Below are positions 1-10,152 of a stretch of 64,000 nt of DNA, piece after piece. The position numbers were made by a program, and so were the translations under genes. How positions within the stretch are numbered: the stretch's first letter is position 1; every line of letters starts with the position of its first letter. The notes under the pieces were generated by a model. That model ran no database searches. It was not told where the DNA came from and saw only the letters and a list, made by a program, of their open reading frames with translations. Source of the stretch: Breviolum minutum Mf 1.05b.01 (taxonomy: Eukaryota; Sar; Dinophyceae; Suessiales; Symbiodiniaceae); assembly GCA_000507305.1 (NCBI GenBank), contig DF239803.1, forward strand, positions 1-64,000, in the 5' to 3' direction.

Positions 1-53
<53 letters not shown>

Positions 54-54
54 G
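1..54. repeat. (TTG)n microsatellite
   Basis: Eighteen uninterrupted TTG units open the window. The true length is unknown because the window starts inside the run. Confidence 0.95.
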
Positions 55-79
55 CAAAAGGTCACCGGTTAGCGAACTT

Positions 80-190
80 TTGTTCCATGCCTGAGGTGGT
101 ACCATCAGGGTCATCGCCCGTCAGTTTCTCAGAAAATCAGCAACCATCAACCGAGAACCAACAGCTTGCACCTGGAAAAATAGATACATC
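80..190 (+). CDS. Candidate exon, Ser/Gln/Pro-rich
   Basis: The frame from 87 reads a polar stretch containing SENQQPSTENQQ, which looks coding. It runs into a family C-like element at about 200. It resembles in composition the exons at 1167 and 1497 and could belong to the same gene. No domain is recognised. The boundaries are not defined. Confidence 0.3.
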
Positions 191-202
191 CCCGAAGTTT
201 AG

Positions 203-298
203 CAGCTCGCCCCTCAAGAATGATGGTTGGAAGATGATTCTTCCTTCTGGCATGGTAAATTTTCAGGGGCTAACTGTTAAACTTCCAGGGATGAGTAG
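203..298. mobile_element. Family C-like TIR element, diverged
   Basis: It carries the family C core: a GATGGTTGGAAGATGAT block, then TTTTCAGGGGCTAACTGTTA near the right end. The termini are degraded. Confidence 0.4.
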
Positions 299-1166
299 TG
301 CTTAGAAGACTGTCCCCTTTCCTTGATTGGGGATGGTGCAACCTCGCAGGTGGTTGAGGCGTTTTTTTAAAGAAAATTCTCAAGATGTGTGACAAAAGAT
401 ATTGATAGAGTTGATGAAATCCTGCGGTGCTTGAGATAGTTAGAACATGGTAATATTGATGTATAGGCGGATACACCCCCAAAAATCTAACACAGATACC
501 AACAATGATGGTTTGGAACATGTATCTCCTTTTAAACATGGCTATTTTGGGTATCTATCATAGATTTCAGGGGGGGTATTTAATATCATACCTGGTGCAT
601 GATCATTTGTCCTTCAGAAACAGCTTCATTCTTCCCATTCAAGATACTCCTTTCCAACTCTCACGACATGCAAATTCCCAAAAAAAGAGGCTAGCAACGA
701 GGCGGGGCCAAAAAAGGAAACCTATAAAGACTCAAGAAGAATTTTGCAAGCATCAGAAGACCATCAGTATCATACCTCACGATCACCAGCAACATATTGG
801 ATACATCTTATCATATTTTATCATCACATCGTCACAACAGTCATAAATCATCATCGCGAATCAATGCGAACATGATTAAACAGGTGATGAAAATCATCGG
901 CAAAATTTCAGGAATCAATGCCAATCGTATTAAGGATCATATTAAGCCATGGATCAAAATTAGGGTAACCCCCAGAAAAGCCCTGAGGCCGAGGCCTGCC
1001 ATTCAAACCCTGGTTCACAGTGGGTTGCCATATTTCATTCATTTACAAATGATCCAGGAAGCCTTTGATAAACCTTCACGGACTCCACTGGTTTTGCAGG
1101 CTTTTGGCAAGATCCAAAGTATAGAAATCATCCATTTTAGGTGTGAATGTTCATCGTTGGACTCAG
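299..1166. other. No gene recognised
   Basis: AT-rich sequence with short open frames of low-information composition. ATCATC and ATCA-rich stretches lie at about 780-900. I see no convincing exon, RNA gene or terminal-inverted-repeat element. Confidence 0.5.
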
Positions 1167-1256
1167 CCAAGGCCGGCTCTCTTCCCGTGAGCCAAGCTGG
1201 TATTGCGACGGTACCGCCGCAGATGGCGGTGGCAGCAATGGTCCATGGGCCCAGCA
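1167..1256 (+). CDS. Candidate exon, Ala/Val/Met-rich
   Basis: After the acceptor ACTCAG (1161-1166) the frame reads KAGSLPVSQAGIATVPPQ and then a Met/Ala-rich tail, with a stop just beyond a possible GC donor (about 1255). The composition matches the exon at 1497-1611. No domain is recognised. Confidence 0.4.
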
Positions 1257-1496
1257 TGAATTAGATACATCTCTTGGAAGGAAACAGTTTCAACTTGATG
1301 CATTGGTGTTATTAATTCATGAATCTCTCTTTTCCAGCAGATTCAATTGATTGGCAACCAATTTTTGTAAAAGTGATGTAGCAAAATCTCTTTAAAAAAA
1401 CAAGGGTGCAGGCTGGACAGGTTTGAGAATAAAGGCAGCCATCTGAAGGTCACCAATCAGTTGAGAGAGCCTGTTTGATTTTTGTGAGGCCGGAAG

Positions 1497-1611
1497 CATA
1501 TCAGCAAGTCATGGCAGCATACCTGCGATGCCGAGCATGCCAAGTGCACCAAATCAGGTCTTGGATGACATGGACTTTGGGATGTTGGACGGACTGCCAC
1601 GATTGCACAAG
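1497..1611 (+). CDS. Exon, Met/Pro-rich then acidic
   Basis: The frame reads a Ser/Met/Pro stretch (IPAMPSMPSAPNQV) and then an acidic LDDMDFGMLDGLP segment, ending in AAG before a GTAGCT donor at 1612. The acidic amphipathic end recalls activation-type low-complexity regions, but that is only a resemblance. It probably belongs to the same gene as 1167-1256. Confidence 0.55.
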
Positions 1612-2123
1612 GTAGCTACCAACTCAAGGGTCACCTGTTGAAGGTTCAACATCTTATATACCACATTGCTGCATGCCTGTCTACTATTACCACCATTGAT
1701 GTCAGAATGGACACCGCATGGGGTTCAATTTGAAGTTTGGTTAAACAAAACACACTATAGGTGATTCACAGTTTTGGAGGTCACTTAACTTCTGAAACCG
1801 GTCACTTGACCATCCAAAAAAGGGCACAGTTTTTTTTTCCGAAAAGTTCCCAGCACGGACCCGCAGGCAACCTACTGGTCACCCAGTGAGGCACGGAGAG
1901 TTGTTGTACGGACCTTGGAATCGAATTGAAATGGAATGACTTGGATTTTTTTGTGCAAACAAACATTTCTATGCTTAAATCTCACTTCAATCTCACAAAC
2001 GTCTCTTTCTTCAAAAGCCGTGGTGAGGTGAATCAACAACCTCTAGTTCGTCGTACCTGGGGGAGTTCAGGCACTGTCACTGGCAGTATGAGACGCCTGG
2101 GGGGAACTTGCGACGGAAGTAAT

Positions 2124-2248
2124 GATGGTTTAGAAATCCCCAACCAACCAACCACCGTTTGGATGGTGCTAAAACCCCTCTAAAAAAATGGGATATTTCC
2201 TACCAACCTCAACTGGTGAGTGAAAACCGGATTTCTGGAGCATCAAGT
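2124..2248. mobile_element. Family B TIR element, diverged
   Basis: Left end GATGGTTTAGAAATCCCCAA, interior ATGGGATA with ACCAACCTCAACTGGTG, and right end GGATTTCTGGAGCATCA. The order matches the family B consensus; the termini are worn. Confidence 0.6.
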
Positions 2249-2340
2249 TAGGCCCAATAATTGCAGAGATTTCCGCCGCAGTGATTTTCGCTTCTCAAGA
2301 AACTTCGATGAAGGATGCCAAGTTTTGACAAAATAGTCGT

Positions 2341-2459
2341 ACCACTGTTGATGGAACGAATCCTGCACCAGTTGATATGGTAGATTATCTCATCGTTTAC
2401 AGGGTTTCGGGTTTGATGACCATCCCAGGTGGTTGGGAAGGGGATTTCTGAACCATCAC
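2341..2459 (-). mobile_element. Family B TIR element, inverted
   Basis: Reads CACTGTTGATGGAACGAATC through CCAGTTGATATGGTAGA to GATTTCTGAACCATCA, the reverse orientation of family B. Both ends carry the GTTGATGG / CCATCA terminal repeat. Confidence 0.65.
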
Positions 2460-2689
2460 AAAACCGAGGTGGCCCACATAATAAATAAAAGCCTATGCTC
2501 ATATGTAATATGATGTATGTATATATAATATAATACAATTTTTTTCATTGCATGATGGAACATATCACACCCACTAACAACTTCTTACAACTCATTTTTT
2601 TCAGTCATCCAATAGTCTGATCTTTTGTGCTCTTGTTTTTTCTTTCCATTCCTTGGACCTTGCCATGGAAGATTCGCACTTTGGAAGTT

Positions 2690-2880
2690 CCCATGTTTCT
2701 TTGCAACGAACCGGAGAAACCTACCACGGGACCCACCGGAACTTATTCCGCTGCGGTGCGCGCGGCCGCGCGCACGGCCGACCGGGCTGGTGCCGGCAGC
2801 TGCTGCGACGTGATTTGTGCCGAAGAGAGGCATCGGTCACGCCACAGGAGCAGCCAAAAGTTGAGGCAACAAGATAAATT
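2690..2880 (+). CDS. GC-rich coding-like patch, frame uncertain
   Basis: A sharp GC-rich island in AT-rich surroundings. All three + frames are partly open; the frame at 2627 reads EPEKPTTGPTGTYSAAVRAA and that at 2653 ends PQEQPKVEATR. A minus frame is also open. Probably one exon, but the frame cannot be fixed by eye. Confidence 0.3.
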
Positions 2881-3200
2881 GCCAAGACCTGTGATGGAGG
2901 ATTTTTTGCAAGCTGCTTGGATAAAAAAAATGAAGTTGAAATTGTTTTATGCCGTTTTTTTGTTTTCTTTTGTTTTGTTTTGTGTTGTGCGTGTGTTAGA
3001 GTTATTAGTATTTGTGTTTATTTATGTGCTGCAATTGATTAAGAATGAAAAGAAAAACTAATTATTATTATCAATTTTATTACTATCATGATTGGTATCA
3101 GTATTATCGTCATTTCCCGTTGCAGCATGGTTGCAATTATCATTTTAGTCGTTTTATGCTGACTTTGGCCAGTGAAACGCCCAAAGACCTAAAAAAAAAG

Positions 3201-3660
3201 ATCACCCCAACCATGACCCAAAGGCCAAAAGCAAACTTCCAGCATCAGATGTCCTACACAACGCGGTGAAGACCGGAAGCACGAGCACCGAAAGCACGAG
3301 CACCGAGATTTGTATTTGCTTAGAAAGAGCCGAAGGACTTCCACAAGCTGATTTCTTGGGAACAGCTGATCCATACGTCGAGGTCCTTGTGATGACCTGC
3401 GATCCTTTACAGATGGATCTCAAAAAGTCAGACATCAAAAATCTCAGTGGTCCACTCGTGGAGAAGACTTTGTTCAAAGCAACATCTCGAATTATTCGTG
3501 GCTCACTGACACCTCAGTGGCAAGAATTATTTTACTTTTCAATCCCAAATGGATGTGAAGAAGCAATTCTGTATTTCAGGATCTTAGATTATGATTTGGT
3601 GATCAGTGATGACTTCTTGGGTCATTGTTCCATTAGTCTGCTGAAGCTCGGCCTATTTAT
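3201..3660 (+). CDS. C2-domain exon
   Basis: The best single-domain match in the left half. A basic linker and a Thr/Ser repeat (TSTESTSTE) are followed by a C2 beta-sandwich: ICICLERAEGLPQADFLG, then TADPYVEV, KTLFKATSRII, LTPQWQELFYF, AILYFRILDYD and DDFLGHCSISL. C2 domains bind Ca2+ and phospholipid. Here the Asp residues of the DPY and DYD loops are present, so Ca2+ binding is plausible. The exon ends before a GTAGGA donor at 3661. An in-frame TGA at 3173 fixes the start downstream of it; an AG at 3199-3200 is the likely acceptor. Neighbouring exons at 4311 and later may be the same gene; the full architecture is unknown. Confidence 0.8.
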
Positions 3661-3850
3661 GGTAGGAAACATCCAACGATCCACATCCAACAACCTGGGG
3701 TTTTCCTGAAACATTCTGAAATGGGAGATTTGGAATTTTCGTTAAGAATTTTCCAAGATGACCATTGGCTTTTTCAGGTTGAATATGATATACATTGTAT
3801 GTTACACTTTATATATATATATATAAATTAGAACCTTCTGTTACCACGAC

Positions 3851-3959
3851 AAAGTTACAGTTACAGTGACACAGATGGTAGTTACAATGATTGCAAGTGG
3901 TAATTACCTCGACGCTTTCCAATAAATCAATGAAACACGTGCTTTTCAGTGTGGTTTCA
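3851..3959. repeat. 109-bp direct repeat, copy 1
   Basis: From AAAGTTACAG to GTGGTTTCA. It is repeated at 7224-7332 with one visible mismatch. It ends in a TTTTCAG acceptor-like string. Confidence 0.95.
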
Positions 3960-4310
3960 GTGTGGATTCCTGGCTCAAACCGACCATTTCCTTTGGATCT
4001 TCAGCTTGGATCTCAGGATTTTCGTCCTTTGGTTTCAGAAAATGAGTACACCTTCAAGATTTTGTCAAATATTTCAAATGCGTGGTTCAACCACCAACTA
4101 GAAATCATTTGCTCGGTGTTCACCAACAAGAATCATTTGTGAGGAGGGTTCAGCCACCTAACTGTTGCTTGCCACTTTGCATTGCTTTGTTGAGTCCTTC
4201 AGATGCTGTTGCTGTGGAATCATGACGACACGATTGTTAGGAAATAGTTGTTGCTATGAGATTGCAGATGAATCGATCCGCCCCGTTCCGCAGCCATTTT
4301 TGTAGATCAG

Positions 4311-4445
4311 GTTGTGGTATGCTTTCAAGCCGATGTCAGCAACATAGAACAGATGTATGCAACAGATCAAGCAGCCGATAAAATTTTCCGTGCAACATGG
4401 AAACATGAACCGCTAGCCTCAATCTTGTGCTCTTGGCACTGCAAG
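4311..4445 (+). CDS. Exon of unrecognised protein
   Basis: Bounded by GATCAG| (4305-4310) and |GTTAGT (4446), with 45 in-frame codons: VVVCFQADVSNIEQMYATDQ, then a segment ending SILCSWHCK. Both splice sites and the amino-acid pattern support coding. It follows the C2 exon by 650 bp and may continue that gene. No domain is recognised. Confidence 0.65.
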
Positions 4446-4539
4446 GTTAGTCAAATACAGATAAGAAAAGAAATTTCAAGAATTTGCACAGAAGAATTTT
4501 TGCACAATAATCAGGAGTTTTCATCCTTCTGCGCATGAC

Positions 4540-4896
4540 ACGCCACCTCGTCGCACATACACTGTGCGTGGTACCACGCCAGTGAATGGCGACGACACAC
4601 CGGTAAGGTTGCTGCGGGCAGCAGCTCGGAGGTGGTGCACAGCCCAGGGCCTGATCTTGAAGGCCTTTTCACAGCCGCGGCGAAGTGGTCGTTCCGAGGC
4701 TGCCTGTTGGTCGTCAACTGCGTCATGCCGCGCTTGCATCGGACCACATGGTTGGAGGTTTCGTATGGTTCGTCAAGACGCAAATTGGCAACTGGAATGC
4801 GCTGAGTTCGGCGAGTGTATGGCGCCGAGGTGCAGACGGGCTGCATCATCAGATGCAGGGGGCAAGCCACCGATGAACGAAATGACAGGGACATGA
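4540..4896 (+). CDS. GC-rich coding-like stretch
   Basis: An open + frame of about 115 codons, Arg/Ala/Cys-rich, with segments RLLRAAARRWCTAQGL and RMVRQDANWQLECAEFGE. The minus strand is also open for 152 codons over the same bases, so the strand is not proven. The + strand is preferred because all better-supported exons nearby are +. Confidence 0.35.
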   Translation, partial: TPPRRTYTVRGTTPVNGDDTPVRLLRAAARRWCTAQGLILKAFSQPRRSGRSEAACWSSTASCRACIGPHGWRFRMVRQDANWQLECAEFGECMAPRCRRAASSDAGGKPPMNEMTGT

Positions 4897-4916
4897 TGTT
4901 CCAGCGCAGGATGTTA

Positions 4917-5150
4917 GACAGATGCTGAAGCACCGGCAAAAAAAGCAAAAGAAGCAAGGACCCTTGCAAAACGTCGCAGCCGCGCAGTCTTTCATGCAGG
5001 AGAGAAATAATTGGCAGAGTGGGGAACTTTACGTGGCTTACCTCGAAGCTTCTTCAAAGCACTTTGCTTGGGTTGGCCTCGTGGTGCCCTTCTTCAAAGC
5101 GCTGGTCCCACTGTGCGAGAGTGGTTCTTCCTTGCCGCTAGGTTTTTTTT
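4917..5150 (+). CDS. Coding-like patch, probably two small exons
   Basis: After GTTAG (4916) a frame reads DAEAPAKKAKEARTLAKRRS, an Ala/Lys helix. From about 5012 another frame reads WGTLRGLPRSFFKALCLGWP and GPTVREWFFLAAR. The frame change implies a short intron near 4995-5012. No domain is recognised. Confidence 0.35.
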
Positions 5151-5292
5151 ACGCAATTTTTTTTGTGCCGGACAGAAACTTTTCTTGTTTTCACATTTAT
5201 GACATTCATCTAGTGGGTTTGCCTGGAGTTCAGCTGGCCAGCATCATGCACTTGACAGCGTGACAGTTTGCTTCTGATTATGTTTTGTTGCT

Positions 5293-5565
5293 GTGCACAC
5301 TCCTGTAAAGATTGGATTTCCAAGGCGAGCCTACACAGACACAACCTACCAGCTGGAGCACTTAGGCTACACGTTTGTGCTGCTCAGCTTTTGTGTTTGG
5401 AGATGCCTGCATGTGTCGAAAACAGGTGTGCGCTGGATACGTACAACCTGGCCAGTGCTCGTTAGTTGCTTCGGCAACGAGACCAAGCGATCCTACGCAA
5501 AGTCTTTTAGAGCCTCGGCTGAATTGTGGCCGGTCTTTGCAATGAAGCATGAGGCAACGAGTTGA
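5293..5565 (+). CDS. Open frame, possible exon
   Basis: Ninety codons, including RRAYTDTTYQLEHLGYTF and GNETKRSYAKSFRASAELWP. There is no clear acceptor or donor at the ends, and a second frame is open at 5268-5465. Coding status is uncertain. Confidence 0.3.
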   Translation: MHTPVKIGFPRRAYTDTTYQLEHLGYTFVLLSFCVWRCLHVSKTGVRWIRTTWPVLVSCFGNETKRSYAKSFRASAELWPVFAMKHEATS

Positions 5566-5825
5566 TCTCATGCACATCCAATAATAAGCCTGGCTAGAAG
5601 CAAGTGGTGTCCACCAGTGCAACAGTTTTTAGCATGACACGGGCATTGAATCTCAGTTCTTATGCTTCTTTTCCCACATCTTTCTTGCTTTCCAAGTTGG
5701 GAAAATGATCGTTGTTCAATGATGTTGTGATCCTTCATCCAGTTGCTTTTCTTCAAGCAGCCAGGCTGCTTGGCCACCCTGCTGTCCCTCTATGAGCTTC
5801 CCTGCGTCTCCAAACTCACCAGCGA

Positions 5826-6155
5826 TTGGTGCCTCCGACTGCCCTTGAAAACAACAAAAACGACAGCCGGTGGAAAAATTGCACACACGTCTGGGACGTC
5901 CACCACCTCCTCCGCAATCAAAGACGAGGACAACGACAACGACAAGAACGACAAGAACAAGTTCCGCCACGACAACGACGACGCAGGAAAAGGGTAGCTT
6001 CCAAACAAAAAGTCTCGACGAAATTGGTTGCTGCACCGGCGCTCAAGAGCCGGCCGATTGAGGCTATGTGCAGTTATGTCTACAACACGGTGCACATCCA
6101 GACCGCATCCATGTTTCAGCTTGTCTGGGACATGCTGAAACTTCGAATATGCAAG
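5826..6155 (+). CDS. Exon ending in aromatic/hydrophobic segment
   Basis: A polar, Gln/Arg-rich low-complexity stretch over a GACAAC-rich repeat (about 5928-5985) leads into LVAAPALKSRPIEAMCSY and VHIQTASMFQLVWDMLKLR, ending at AAG before a GTATGG donor (6156). The C-terminal part looks genuinely coded; the repeat-derived part may be intron or a shifted frame. Confidence 0.45.
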
Positions 6156-6316
6156 GTATGGGAAGATGAGCGTTGGTGGCTTTACTTTCAGAAAACTTAT
6201 TTATCAGTCTCGGAGTCAAATGGCGCACTAACTGCATGTTGGTGGAACGGCCCACTGTGCCCACACTACAAGCCCGGCATCACCCCAAGCTGGTAACCTG
6301 CGGAGTCCTGCAACAG

Positions 6317-6714
6317 CAAGTTCAAGCGTGATGTCTTGAATGTCGAGATCGAAGATTCAGAAGCACCAGAAAAGAGTCACACTGCCATTGTGGAAGCCAT
6401 AGAGACTGCAATTCGGGTGTGGACCTCGCCTTTAGACACTACAGGCCGCAGTGGCGAGCCGATGTCTTTGATGGCGTCTGAGGCAGCAGGCAAGGCCAGT
6501 CTAAGTGGGCCTCTTTCTCCAGATAGTTGGATGCTCCAACAACAGGAAGGTATCTTGGTTCGTCGATGGGGCAAAAATCCAACCCGTTTGCCCACCATTC
6601 AAGATATCGCGCAGGCATCGGAGGATTGTGTCATTGTCATCAACACAGAAGCCCGTGTTCATGTAGTGATGCGTGTTGGCGTTCCCGCTGAAGTGGATCG
6701 CGAGCTGGCGCACG
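6317..6714 (+). CDS. Exon of unrecognised protein
   Basis: After GCAACAG (6310-6316) the frame gives about 132 codons of balanced composition: KFKRDVLNVEIEDSEAPEKS, HTAIVEAIETAIRVW, RLPTIQDIAQASEDCVIVIN and VVMRVGVPAEVDRELAHG. The 3' end runs into the minisatellite at 6712, so the donor is inside or at the repeat. No domain is recognised. It is one of the longest clean exons in the left part. Confidence 0.65.
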
Positions 6715-7118
6715 GGAAGTCTTCGTTTTCATTTTTTTCTTGATATTTCTCCTTTTGGGAAATGGTTACGGGAGATGGTTACGGGAGATGGTTACGGGAA
6801 GTCTTTGTTTTCCTCTTTTTCCAGATATGTCTCCTTTTTTGTTTTCCTGTCTTTCTCTCAGTTTTTCCTTTTGGGGGATGGTTACGGGAGATGGTTACGG
6901 GAAGTCTTTGTTTTCCTGTCTTTCTCTCAGTTTCTCGTTTTGGGGGATGGTTGCGGGAGATGGTTACGGGAAGTCTTTGGGAGATGGTTACGGGAGATGG
7001 CTACGGGAAGTCTCTTTGTTTTCCTTTTTTTCTTGATATTTCTCCTTTCAGGGGGATGGTTACGGGAGATGGTTACGGGGAGTCTTTGTTTTCCTTTTTT
7101 TCTTGATATTTCTCCTTT
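6712..7118. repeat. Compound minisatellite, GGTTACGGGAGAT and AGTCTTTGTTTTCC units
   Basis: A 12-bp GGTTACGGGAGAT-type unit, singly or in pairs, alternates with GGGAAGTCTTTGTTTTCCT and TTTTTTCTTGATATTTCTCC blocks, about six rounds. It begins exactly where the preceding coding frame ends (GCGCACGGGAAGTCTTCG), so the exon's last bases share sequence with the repeat unit. Confidence 0.85.
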
Positions 7119-7223
7119 TGGTGAAGATTCATTTGCACTGATTCGTCGGACCAGCATCAATCCACTCGTCGGTGAAACCGCTAAAACTTCGTCGGTGTAA
7201 CGCAACCAATGTTTCGTCGATGT

Positions 7224-7332
7224 AAAGTTACAGTTGCAGTGACACAGATGGTAGTTACAATGATTGCAAGTGGTAATTACCTCGACGCTTTCCAATAAAT
7301 CAATGAAACACGTGCTTTTCAGTGTGGTTTCA
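7224..7332. repeat. 109-bp direct repeat, copy 2
   Basis: Near-identical to 3851-3959 in the same orientation, 3373 bp downstream; the only visible change is A to G in CAGTTGCAGTG. Confidence 0.95.
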
Positions 7333-7638
7333 TGTGATCATATTTAAATACCCAGATTGGTGTGATTGTTGTTTTATCTGTGGGATTGTCCTATCTGCAT
7401 TTCGGACCTATGAGGAGGTTTCACAGTGAGTATACGTACAATGTCAATTTATGATTATTATTTCTATTTTTTTATCTCCATTATTTTTATTTGTTCCCCG
7501 GTCACCAAAAAGACACCACTAGGTGGACATGGAATCCAAATTGACCCGAATATATCTTTACAAAATAGGTCGATTGAAACCGTTAGGTAGATCATCAGAT
7601 CTTATGAGTGTTTCCCAAATCGAAGGAGTGCATTGGAG

Positions 7639-7827
7639 GATTCCAATCGTTCACTCAGTGCTGGTTGGCAAGCATTGCTACGCAGTGGAGATGCTCAACA
7701 ACGCCTCAATGTTTTGAGGGATCCTTATGTAGCTGAAGCGCCAAGCGAAGCAAGTGGATTGATGTTACGAGCTGCACCAGGGCAAGAATCTACGTATGAT
7801 TTGAGCTCTGCCAAGTTGTTGCTTTGA
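7639..7827 (+). CDS. Candidate terminal exon
   Basis: Following TTGGAG (7633-7638) the frame reads DSNRSLSAGWQALLRSGDAQ, YVAEAPSEASGLMLRAAP and YDLSSAKLLL, then TGA. The first part resembles the end of an ankyrin-type helix pair but is too short to be sure. Could close the gene that starts near 2.7 kb or open the next. Confidence 0.5.
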   Translation, partial: DSNRSLSAGWQALLRSGDAQQRLNVLRDPYVAEAPSEASGLMLRAAPGQESTYDLSSAKLLL

Positions 7828-8059
7828 TGATATGATGGAAAGGGTTTTTTGGGATGTGAGACGTGTCGGGATAGGTGTTAAAAACAGATCCAAAAAGTTT
7901 GTTGCGACTTCCGGGTATTTTCTGATATTTTGTGATGTTGGTTGGAAGCCAGAGTTCCGGGATGTGATCTTTTTCAGGTAAGTTCAGCTGTTTCCTATGA
8001 TAGTCACATCCTTTTGTGGTCCTTGAGCTCCGGGGGCACTGAGGTTTGTAAAGGTCTCT

Positions 8060-8325
8060 GTGACAAGTCGAAGCATCAAACCCTTATTGCAGACCAGCCT
8101 AAGTGCACATGATCTTTCGGAACTTGCTGAGATGGACGAGGGAACTGCAAGCCAGTTGTTGGGGGAAGCAGCCTACAACAACAACCCTTGGGCAGTTGTT
8201 GCCATCCTAAGCTTGAAACTGATCTCGGTGAATACTGTTCTCCCTGGGCCCGGTGAATTTCAAAAACATACTGCATTGCTGATTGCATGTCTTCAAAAAC
8301 ATAGTTGCTTGGTGATAACAAGATG
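8060..8325 (+). CDS. Exon with ankyrin-like helices
   Basis: Reads LSAHDLSELAEMDEGTAS and LGEAAYNNNPWAVVAIL, then HTALLIACLQKHSCLVITRC. The last segment fits the TALxxAxxxxxxxxxxxL pattern of ankyrin repeats (protein-protein interaction modules). It is followed by further ankyrin-like exons at 9129, 9305 and 10153, suggesting one multi-exon ankyrin gene from 8 to 13 kb. Confidence 0.55.
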
Positions 8326-8389
8326 CCTGCATAAAGAAATTCACGGATTCGGTCTGTTTTTTTGTTTTAACTTGATATCGTCTTAAGAA

Positions 8390-9128
8390 CCGCGCACTTT
8401 TGCTTTTGGAGCTTGACATATGGCCTAGGGTTTTCTAAACTGTAGAGAAAATAGTAGAATGATCAAACGCACATATCAAAAAACACTGCAAGTGCCGCCT
8501 TTTCAACATGCCCATGCCCATTTGTTTTTGAGCATCGATGATCCTAGAAAAGAAGCACCCCTTGTAAAGTCTAGCACTTTAATTCAAGATAAAACATAAC
8601 ATATATCATCAACCCGTACCGTTGTTTGAGATACCTTCCGCTATGAGGCGAAACACAGCTTATGGTGGTAATTAGGTAGTATCCGCCATCAGTACCCATC
8701 TAATCTAGTCAACTCTGTTTTTACATGCAGCATGCCCATCAAGTTAGAAGATCTTCGAAGATCCCCCCGGTCTGACAGAGGGGTTGGGGTCTTCATTTTG
8801 ACTTCTACAACCGCCTTGTTGAAATGGGTCGTGCACGATCACGTTGAGATCACCAGATTTTTCGAAAACAACTCAGTACCCAGGATTGAACTTTTTATTT
8901 TTACCAACGCTTGGCGAGGAAGACACCCAAAAATGGCCTCATTTTTGGTTCAAATCAAAATGGTTTGAAGTTGAAACCACTACCACCACCACCACCAAGT
9001 CTAAGAAAAGTATCCAACCCCCAAAACCACCAAGTTTGAAACGCCGGTTCCACTACCACTACCACCACCAGCCAAAACGGCCTGCTTTTCAGGTGCCTTG
9101 GCCATGATTTTGGTTGATGTCTTTTCAG
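8390..9128. other. Noncoding, probably intron
   Basis: AT-rich, no secure exon. A CCACTACCACCACC-rich stretch lies at 8979-9070. The sequence ends in TCTTTTCAG, the acceptor of the next exon. Confidence 0.5.
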
Positions 9129-9240
9129 CCTCTTTGGTTTCAAGGGCGCCTGATGGTCGTTCTGCAGCCATGTGTGCCTGCGAAGCTCAAGAGGAATTGT
9201 TGGCAGAGTGGTTGATCTCGGAAGGCGCCGGCAGCGCTTC
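9129..9240 (+). CDS. Ankyrin-like exon
   Basis: Acceptor TTTTCAG (9122-9128); the frame reads APDGRSAAMCACEAQEELLA and then EWLISEGAGSA. DGRSAA-helix-turn-LAEWLISEGA is an ankyrin repeat pattern. The downstream boundary is followed by a short intron containing a GGAACCC micro-repeat. Confidence 0.6.
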
Positions 9241-9304
9241 TTGTGGGGGTTGATTGATTTCTCGGGATGGAACCCGGAACCCGGAACCTTCGGGTTGATC
9301 CCAG

Positions 9305-9418
9305 CGGAACCGTTGCAACCGCCAGGGGTGCCTGCAGACTTAGTGGATGATGCTGGGTGGAACGTTTTGTTCTATGCAGTGAAAGAGGCCTTTTCGCAAC
9401 TCACAGCCTTCTTATTGG
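9305..9418 (+). CDS. Ankyrin-like exon
   Basis: Acceptor CCCAG (9300-9304), donor GTACC (9419). The protein reads EPLQPPGVPADLVDDAGWNV and LFYAVKEAFSQLTAFLLG, fitting D-x-G-W-x-x-L-x-x-A-V of a diverged ankyrin repeat. The frame differs from the previous exon, consistent with the 64-bp intron between them. Confidence 0.6.
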
Positions 9419-10152
9419 GTACCTTGATGCTTTGAGATTGGAACCTTCCTATGTTTTTTTTCATAGATCAATGTCCCAGAAATGGTGGGCACAGGGGGGG
9501 GTTCTAGAAATCATCCTAAAAAGGGAGGTTTAAAAATGACGGTAGAAATCAACCCTTTTTGGTTGTTGTGATGTTGAAGAAAGATGAAGAAAGTCAACAA
9601 AAAGCTGTTGCTCTGTTTTATTTGAAACATATTAGTGATTGCAGTAGATTTTTTATAAGTACTCTTTACTCTGGGACTGGTGAAATTTATCAATGATGAA
9701 AAGTACCGTACCAAACCCTACAAATCCATGTAATCCATGTAGGGTATAGCTGGTATATTTACCTACATTTGCTTGATTTTTATGGGTTTTCATGTAGGGT
9801 AAATATACTGTTCGTCCCGTGGATCCTTTGGGAAAGTACCTGCAGTACCACCCTTTTGGAGCCACGAAAAAGGGTTTCTGTGACGATCCGACGACCATCA
9901 GTGACTGGTTTCCCATCCGTTTCGGTGACCAGCTGTTTTTTTCTTAAATTAGTATTTTTCATTGGATTTCAAGCAGAACACGTGTTTGTTTTGCGGGTTG
10001 GAATCTTTTTTTTTAATTTTGATCCTTTGATGTTAAGGATGACTATAAATCTGATTGAGGGTAACCCAACCTACAAACTGTTTACAGTACCTATAACCAA
10101 TTAGATGAAAAACATCACCGGATGTGATTTCCAACCCAACAAATGGCTTCAG
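9419..10152. other. Intron with family N element
   Basis: AT-rich; no exon recognised. Holds the family N copy at 9729-9830. Confidence 0.5.
9729..9830. mobile_element. Family N element
   Basis: ATTTACCTACATTTGCTTGAT ... TTCATGTAGGGTAAATATACTGTTCGTCCC. A diverged copy in reverse orientation lies at 43711-43786. The CTACAT / ATGTAG ends form an inverted repeat. Confidence 0.6.

Larger units (their letters stand above)
1612..2690. other. Intronic/intergenic, two family B elements
   Basis: No secure exon was found. The stretch at 2020-2110 has a weak open frame (RGEVNQQPLVRRTW) that could be coding. The rest is AT-rich and holds the family B copies listed separately. Confidence 0.4.

Noticed and set aside
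4511..4969. 152-codon minus-strand ORF
   Set aside because: Mirrors a GC-rich + frame of similar quality; no domain, and neighbours are +. Kept only as an alternative in the + entry.
5716..6036. Minus-strand ORF with GGGGG and poly-Val parts
   Set aside because: Its length comes from the GACAAC repeat; the + strand has the splice donor at 6156.
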